Assembly (NCBI GenBank): GCA_030040455.1
Contig: JASHTR010000050.1
Location: forward strand, 1-9,276
Source of the DNA: Terriglobia bacterium
GTDB taxonomy: Bacteria; Acidobacteriota; Terriglobia; UBA7540
Direction: 5' to 3'
Length of the DNA stretch: 9,276 nucleotides
Notes under the pieces: generated by a model
What the model saw: only the letters and a program-made list of their open reading frames with translations
The model's database searches: none
What the model was told of the DNA's origin: nothing
Position numbers and translations under genes: made by a program
Shown: positions 6,525 through 9,276 of the stretch, one piece after another
How the letters are laid out: the number at the start of each line of letters is the position of its first letter
Numbering within the stretch: the stretch's first letter is position 1

Positions 6525-7607
6525 ATGCCACGAGCGGATTATCTGGTTTATATCGGGACGTATACCGCCAAGACAAGCAAGGGGATTTACGCGTACCGCT
6601 TCAATCCAGCGACGGGAAGGCTCGTTTCCCTCGGATTGGCGGCGGAAACGGTAAGCCCATCTTTCCTCGCCATCGCCCCTGACGGCGACTACCTTTACGC
6701 TGTCAACGAAACGATCCGAGGCAAAAGGGACGGCGGGGTGAGCGCTTTTGCCATTAACCGTCGGACAGGAAAGCTCGCCTTTCTGAACCAGGTTTCCTCA
6801 TTGGGGACCTCGCCTTGTTACGTGAGCCTGGACAAAACGGGTAAATACGTCCTGGTGGCGAACTATGGCAGCGGCAGCGTGGCCGTTTTTCCGGTAGGAC
6901 CAGACGGCCGCTTGGGAAAGGCTTCTGCTTTCATTCAGCACACCGGCTCCAGCGTAAACCCAAGGCGACAGAGAGGACCCCACGCGCACTCAGTCAATGT
7001 GTCGCCAGACAATCGGTTTGCGATCTCCGCCGACTTGGGCCTGGACAAGTTGCTGGTTGACCATTTTAATGCGATGGACGGCACGCTGACGCCGGCGAAT
7101 CCCGCCTTTGCCAGGGTCGAGGCTGGCTCCGGGCCACGACATTTTGTCTTCAGTCCGAATGGCAGGTTTCTCTACGTGGTCAGCGAAATGGGCTCCATTG
7201 TGACGGCCTTTTCCTACGATGCTTCCGACGGCGTTTTGCACCGATTGCAAACCCTCTCGTCGCTTCCCAAAAGCTTTAAGGGCGACAGCACGGGTGCCGA
7301 AATAGACGTGCTCCCTTCCGGCGAATATCTTTACGCTTCCAATCGTGGAAGCGACACCATCGCGGTTTTCCGAATTAACGGTCGCAAGGGAACGCTAACC
7401 CCCGTCCAATACGAGCCGACGGGCGGAAAAAACCCCCGTAATTTTGAAATCGATCCGACCGGTTCCTATCTTTTTGCAGCGAACCAGGACTCCGCCTCGG
7501 TCGTCATTTTCCGGATCAATCAGAAGACTGGCCGGCTGAGCCCGACGGGGCGGAGACTCGATTTGGACAGCCCGGTATGCGTGAAGTTCTTGGCAGTCGG
7601 CGATTAA
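6525..7607 (+). CDS. Lactonase family beta-propeller protein (YbhE-type, 6-phosphogluconolactonase-like)
   Basis: Seven-bladed propeller of the lactonase family to which E. coli 6-phosphogluconolactonase YbhE/Pgl belongs. The plausible reaction is hydrolysis of a sugar lactone, such as 6-phosphogluconolactone, in the oxidative pentose phosphate pathway. The 360 aa match the family's usual length. Family features are the opening YLVYIGTYT, blades marked by P-x-G-x-Y-L-Y-A-V-N (~50-60, 205-216, 262-274, 305-318), VLVANYGSGSVAVF (~105-118) and the conserved GPHAH at 151-155. SGPRHFVFSPNGRFLYV follows at ~201-217. There is no signal peptide, so it is expected in the cytoplasm. The start is fixed by an in-frame TGA at 6519-6521. 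AGGGAG at 6508-6513 is the ribosome-binding site, with a slightly long 11-nt spacing. No other pentose phosphate gene is nearby, so substrate assignment stays tentative; many acidobacterial members are uncharacterised. Confidence 0.9.
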   Translation: MPRADYLVYIGTYTAKTSKGIYAYRFNPATGRLVSLGLAAETVSPSFLAIAPDGDYLYAVNETIRGKRDGGVSAFAINRRTGKLAFLNQVSSLGTSPCYVSLDKTGKYVLVANYGSGSVAVFPVGPDGRLGKASAFIQHTGSSVNPRRQRGPHAHSVNVSPDNRFAISADLGLDKLLVDHFNAMDGTLTPANPAFARVEAGSGPRHFVFSPNGRFLYVVSEMGSIVTAFSYDASDGVLHRLQTLSSLPKSFKGDSTGAEIDVLPSGEYLYASNRGSDTIAVFRINGRKGTLTPVQYEPTGGKNPRNFEIDPTGSYLFAANQDSASVVIFRINQKTGRLSPTGRRLDLDSPVCVKFLAVGD

Positions 7608-7634
7608 TCCTGGGTTTAGGAAGGAATGTAAGCC

Positions 7635-7662
7635 GTCAATCGTCGAAAGTTGAAAGTCAAAG
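7635..7662. repeat. Four-unit 7-bp tandem repeat (GTYRARA type)
   Basis: Units are GTCAATC, GTCGAAA, GTTGAAA and GTCAAAG, in perfect 7-bp register. The same unit type forms the inverted array at 8567-8648. It sits between the lactonase stop and the small membrane protein, and covers the TTG at 7650 that would otherwise be a possible start codon. Confidence 0.7.
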
Positions 7663-7688
7663 GCGCCTCTCTGCCTGTGGGGCAAGTC

Positions 7689-7982
7689 ATGTTTTGGAAG
7701 TCCGCGCGGACCATTTCCGGATGCCTTCTCGTGGCGTTCGTCTTCTATTTGTCGAGCCGCGCCGTGCGAGACTGCACGGTGGGCCTTTTTGTTTCCGACA
7801 ACTGCCTGTGGGTTTGGGTGCGCGAGCAGACGGGCTTGCCGGAAAGTCGCTTCCTTCATTCCCTCACTCTTCTTGTGGCGGGCCTCCTGCTTCTTGGCGT
7901 GCTTTATCTCACGGCACGATACGTTTTCCCCCATTCAAAACGCCACGCGGCTGAAGAAGAGCGGCAGCCGTTCACGGCGTAG
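7689..7982 (+). CDS. Small two-helix membrane protein of unknown function
   Basis: I do not recognise a family. From ATG 7689 the protein is 97 aa: MFWKSART, a hydrophobic helix (ISGCLLVAFVFYLSS, ~9-23), and a ~30-residue loop containing two cysteines (RDC and DNC). A second helix follows (~57-80, LTLLVAGLLLLGVLYL), then a charged tail (HSKRHAAEEERQ). An inner-membrane hairpin protein with both termini on one side is the simplest reading; if the loop is periplasmic, its two cysteines could form a disulfide. GGGG at 7679-7682 lies 6 nt upstream. The frame stays open to a TTG at 7650 and a GTG at 7677, but the TTG falls inside a 7-bp repeat array, so 7689 is preferred. An 11-bp gap to the next gene, with a ribosome-binding site in it, suggests a two-gene operon. 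Confidence 0.6.
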   Translation: MFWKSARTISGCLLVAFVFYLSSRAVRDCTVGLFVSDNCLWVWVREQTGLPESRFLHSLTLLVAGLLLLGVLYLTARYVFPHSKRHAAEEERQPFTA

Positions 7983-7993
7983 GGTGGCGCGGG

Positions 7994-8368
7994 ATGCCAC
8001 TCTCCCACGATCGAATCGTTGAACAGGAACGCCTGGTTCTCCGATGGCTGTGTCAGACGGAAAGCGCGCCGCGCCATTCCGCGATGGCAAGCTTCCGGGA
8101 TTATCATTGGCGAGAGCCTCTCCACGAAGTCATTTTTGAAGTCCTCACAAGCTTTCCACTTGCGAGCGCGGAGCCCCTCAGGACTTTGCTTCCGGGCCGG
8201 CTGACGCGCCTCGGATTCCCTGATATTCCGGATTTATTCCAGCCTCATGGCCTTTCGGAGTCCGGCGTTGAAAAAGTCATCGAGCGGTTGCTGGCAGCGA
8301 CGTTCCGACCCAAATTAGAAACTAGAAACCAGAAACTAGAAATCAGAAATCAGAAGCCAAGCAGATAA
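7994..8368 (+). CDS. Small soluble protein of unknown function with repeat-encoded C-terminal tail
   Basis: A protein of 124 aa with no signal peptide or membrane segment. AGGGTGG (7981-7987), overlapping the upstream stop, sits 6 nt before ATG 7994, so translation is probably coupled to the membrane protein. Residues ~8-50, with EQERLVLRWL followed by YHWREPLHEVIFEVL, resemble the helical N-terminal domain of DnaB-type helicases (E-x-x-L-L then F-x-x-P-x-H-x-x-I-F-E). This is a pattern-level impression, not a family assignment. The last part is odd: residues 107-120 read KLETRNQ-KLEIRNQ, then KPSR and stop. They are encoded directly by the 7-bp DNA repeats starting at 8314. The natural C-terminus was probably lost or extended when the repeat arrived. 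Function unknown; whether it is expressed is unproven, but the ribosome-binding site and spacing argue for a real gene. Confidence 0.6.
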   Translation: MPLSHDRIVEQERLVLRWLCQTESAPRHSAMASFRDYHWREPLHEVIFEVLTSFPLASAEPLRTLLPGRLTRLGFPDIPDLFQPHGLSESGVEKVIERLLAATFRPKLETRNQKLEIRNQKPSR

Positions 8369-8371
8369 ACG
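8314..8371. repeat. Six-unit 7-bp tandem repeat (AYYAGAA type) plus 16-bp tail
   Basis: Units are ATTAGAA, ACTAGAA, ACCAGAA, ACTAGAA, ATCAGAA and ATCAGAA (8314-8355), then a 16-bp tail GCCAAGCAGATAAACG (8356-8371). The tail recurs at 8412-8427 after a second array, with 14 of 16 bases matching. The array encodes the C-terminal heptapeptides of the gene ending at 8368. Confidence 0.85.
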
Positions 8372-8383
8372 CAGGGAAGACAA

Positions 8384-8427
8384 ATCAGAAATCAGAAACT
8401 AGAAATCAGAAGCCCAACAGATAAACG
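8384..8427. repeat. Second AYYAGAA array (four units) plus 16-bp tail
   Basis: Units are ATCAGAA, ATCAGAA, ACTAGAA and ATCAGAA (8384-8411), followed by GCCCAACAGATAAACG (8412-8427). This is the same array-plus-tail arrangement as 8314-8371, so it is a direct duplication with unit loss. It is non-coding. Confidence 0.85.
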
Positions 8428-8445
8428 TGTTGCTCTTGGCCTTTC

Positions 8446-8475
8446 CTTAGCGCCTTGGCGAGAGGAGATCAAAGG
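8446..8475. repeat. 30-bp direct repeat, copy 1
   Basis: Matches 8649-8678 at 26 of 30 positions, including the identical run CGAGAGGAGATCAAA. Both copies lie just downstream of a 7-bp repeat array, and their starts are 203 bp apart. Confidence 0.8.
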
Positions 8476-8511
8476 TACAGCCTTGTGGTGAAGGTGGAAA
8501 AGGTCGGGGTT

Positions 8512-8553
8512 GGGAAAGGCCGAGCCTTCCCGCAAGTCAGGCGGCAAAGCCGC
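8512..8553. repeat. Two adjacent GC-rich hairpins
   Basis: GGGAAAGGC-CGA-GCCTTCCC (8512-8531) pairs with one bulged A. GCGGC-AAA-GCCGC (8541-8553) pairs perfectly. No T-run follows either. They lie between convergent genes and may fold in transcripts from either side. Confidence 0.6.
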
Positions 8554-8566
8554 ACAAAGCCGAAAA

Positions 8567-8648
8567 ACAAGTTGAGAGTCAAAAGTCAAAAGTTAAAGAA
8601 CTTAATCCTTATAAGCTTTCGACTCTCGACTTTGAGCTTTCAACTTGT
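8567..8648. repeat. Inverted pair of GTYRARA 7-bp arrays
   Basis: The left arm reads GTTGAGA, GTCAAAA, GTCAAAA, GTTAAAG (8571-8598). The right arm (8617-8644) is four units of the same type in reverse complement (TTTCGAC, TCTCGAC, TTTGAGC, TTTCAAC). The outer ends ACAAGTTG (8567-8574) and CAACTTGT (8641-8648) pair perfectly. The intervening sequence (8599-8616) is short and AT-rich, so the region can fold as a long imperfect hairpin between convergent genes. Confidence 0.8.
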
Positions 8649-8678
8649 CTTGGCGTCTTTGCGAGAGGAGATCAAATG
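8649..8678. repeat. 30-bp direct repeat, copy 2
   Basis: Partner of 8446-8475 (26 of 30 identical). It abuts the right arm of the inverted array. Its GAGAGGAG followed by ATG at 8676 imitates a ribosome-binding site and start, but the reading frame is short and antisense to the phosphatase gene. From 8679 to 8754 I see nothing further. Confidence 0.8.
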
Positions 8679-8754
8679 AAGATCGCATCAGCGGCAGGGT
8701 TAAAACCATGTCCTTCCGCCCTGGCCCCCAAAGCCGTGAGGAATCCAGCCCAAC

Positions 8755-9276
8755 TCACTTCCAGAGGCTGTCGAGCGGCGGCGCATCGCCAAACGCCGGA
8801 TCGGCGATGCCCATTGCTTTGAGAATGGTCGGCCCGACGGACGTCATCCGGATGCGATGGAGATCCACTCCCGGTCGGATTCCGGGCCCGAAGGCGATGA
8901 AGGAGGCCTCCAGGCCGGCGCGAAACGGCAGGTATCCGTGAGTACCTGCCAGGGGCAGCGTTGTAACCAGCGGGCCTCGGCCCGAGCCGCCAAACATGGA
9001 GCCTTTCGGCGCGTCAAGCGCAAGCTGGGCCTCAGGGTCAGCGCCTAAATCACGGAGCGCCTGCGGTCCGAGCACCGCCCAGACCAGATTGCGCTCCAGG
9101 AGGGGCTCCAGGGCGTGATTGACCGCGGAGCGCAGGTGTTCCGTCTTCGGCCAGTAGATAAAGAACGAACCCCCGTTTACAACCGTCTCGATTTTCCCGC
9201 CGGTGACGCTCCCGCGCGCATCGGCGGTGAGCAGGCCTGCCTTCACGAGAAGCGTGTTGGGAGAGATGACGCGCTC
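8755..9276 (-). CDS. Alkaline phosphatase / phosphodiesterase superfamily protein, C-terminal part (5' partial)
   Basis: C-terminal 174 residues of a minus-strand gene; the frame stays open through 9276, so the start and the catalytic Thr/Ser region lie outside the window. The visible part matches the end of the type I phosphodiesterase / nucleotide pyrophosphatase branch of the alkaline phosphatase fold. GTHGYLP carries the His (codon 8938-8940) expected to be the last conserved metal ligand. EASFIAFGPGIRPG follows, then SVGPTILKAMGI, the usual near-terminal P-T-I-L-x-x-x-G-I motif. It ends at a TGA after DSLWK. The likely role is hydrolysis of a phosphomonoester or diester by a two-metal mechanism, probably after export, but neither the signal peptide nor substrate determinants are visible. 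It is convergent with the two small plus-strand genes, with a repeat-rich 386-bp interval between. No clear terminator is seen at its 3' end. Confidence 0.85.
   Translation of the reverse strand, partial: ERVISPNTLLVKAGLLTADARGSVTGGKIETVVNGGSFFIYWPKTEHLRSAVNHALEPLLERNLVWAVLGPQALRDLGADPEAQLALDAPKGSMFGGSGRGPLVTTLPLAGTHGYLPFRAGLEASFIAFGPGIRPGVDLHRIRMTSVGPTILKAMGIADPAFGDAPPLDSLWK

Noticed and set aside
7650..7688. TTG start extending the small membrane protein to 110 aa
   Set aside because: The TTG lies inside a 7-bp repeat array, has no ribosome-binding site at normal distance, and the added residues are repeat-derived. ATG 7689 is preferred.
8314..8427. Possible CRISPR-like array
   Set aside because: Repeat units are 7 bp, contiguous and without unique spacers, and no cas genes are present.
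8676..8822. ATG preceded by GAGAGGAG, opening a frame of about 48 codons
   Set aside because: The ribosome-binding-like sequence belongs to the 30-bp direct repeat, whose other copy has no ATG. The frame overlaps the phosphatase gene in antisense and encodes low-information sequence.
8927..8950. Inverted repeat GGCAGGTA / TACCTGCC within the phosphatase gene
   Set aside because: It lies in codons for the conserved AGTHGYLP motif and has an 8-nt loop with no T-run; probably chance.

Overview
The window looks like chromosomal DNA from a moderately GC-rich, Gram-negative soil-type bacterium, most likely an acidobacterium (Acidobacteriota). This is inferred from three things: a large Oar-like TonB-dependent receptor with a carboxypeptidase-regulatory N-terminal domain, a cytochrome c / PQQ beta-propeller quinohaemoprotein, and intergenic regions full of short palindromes and 7-bp repeats. 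The assignment rests on gene style, not on a marker gene.

Layout. 1-3235 (+) is the 3' part of a TonB-dependent outer-membrane receptor, ending in a strong intrinsic terminator (3294-3341). 3236-3840 is a 605-bp gene-free repeat cluster: a composite unit (GC-rich hairpin, T-run, conserved segment, two palindromes) occurs twice, with another hairpin between the copies. 3841-5658 (+) encodes an exported quinohaemoprotein (haem-c domain plus PQQ-type propeller, polyvinyl-alcohol-dehydrogenase-like). It overlaps by one base tag (5658-6233, +), DNA-3-methyladenine glycosylase I. A nested inverted-repeat element of about 209 bp (6234-6442) follows the tag stop codon directly. After a candidate promoter comes a cytoplasmic YbhE-type lactonase (6525-7607, +). 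Two small genes of unknown function follow: a two-helix membrane protein (7689-7982) and a soluble protein of about 124 aa (7994-8368) whose C-terminus is encoded by 7-bp repeats. 8369-8754 is a second repeat-rich, gene-free stretch. The window closes with the 3' part of a minus-strand alkaline phosphatase / phosphodiesterase superfamily gene (8755-9276), convergent with the small genes.

How the genes relate. The receptor, quinohaemoprotein and phosphatase suit an envelope-centred scavenging lifestyle (uptake, periplasmic alcohol oxidation, phosphoester hydrolysis), but no pathway links them visibly. The only clear co-expression units are the quinohaemoprotein-tag pair (overlapping TGATG) and the small-gene pair (11-bp gap with a ribosome-binding site). 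The lactonase could act on sugar lactones such as 6-phosphogluconolactone.

The least ordinary signal is in the non-coding DNA. There is a REP-like hairpin family with a compensatory base-pair change between copies, a nested palindromic element, and two related 7-bp tandem-repeat families, one of which has become a heptapeptide-repeat protein tail. I see no defence system, CRISPR array, phage gene, transposase, tRNA or rRNA.
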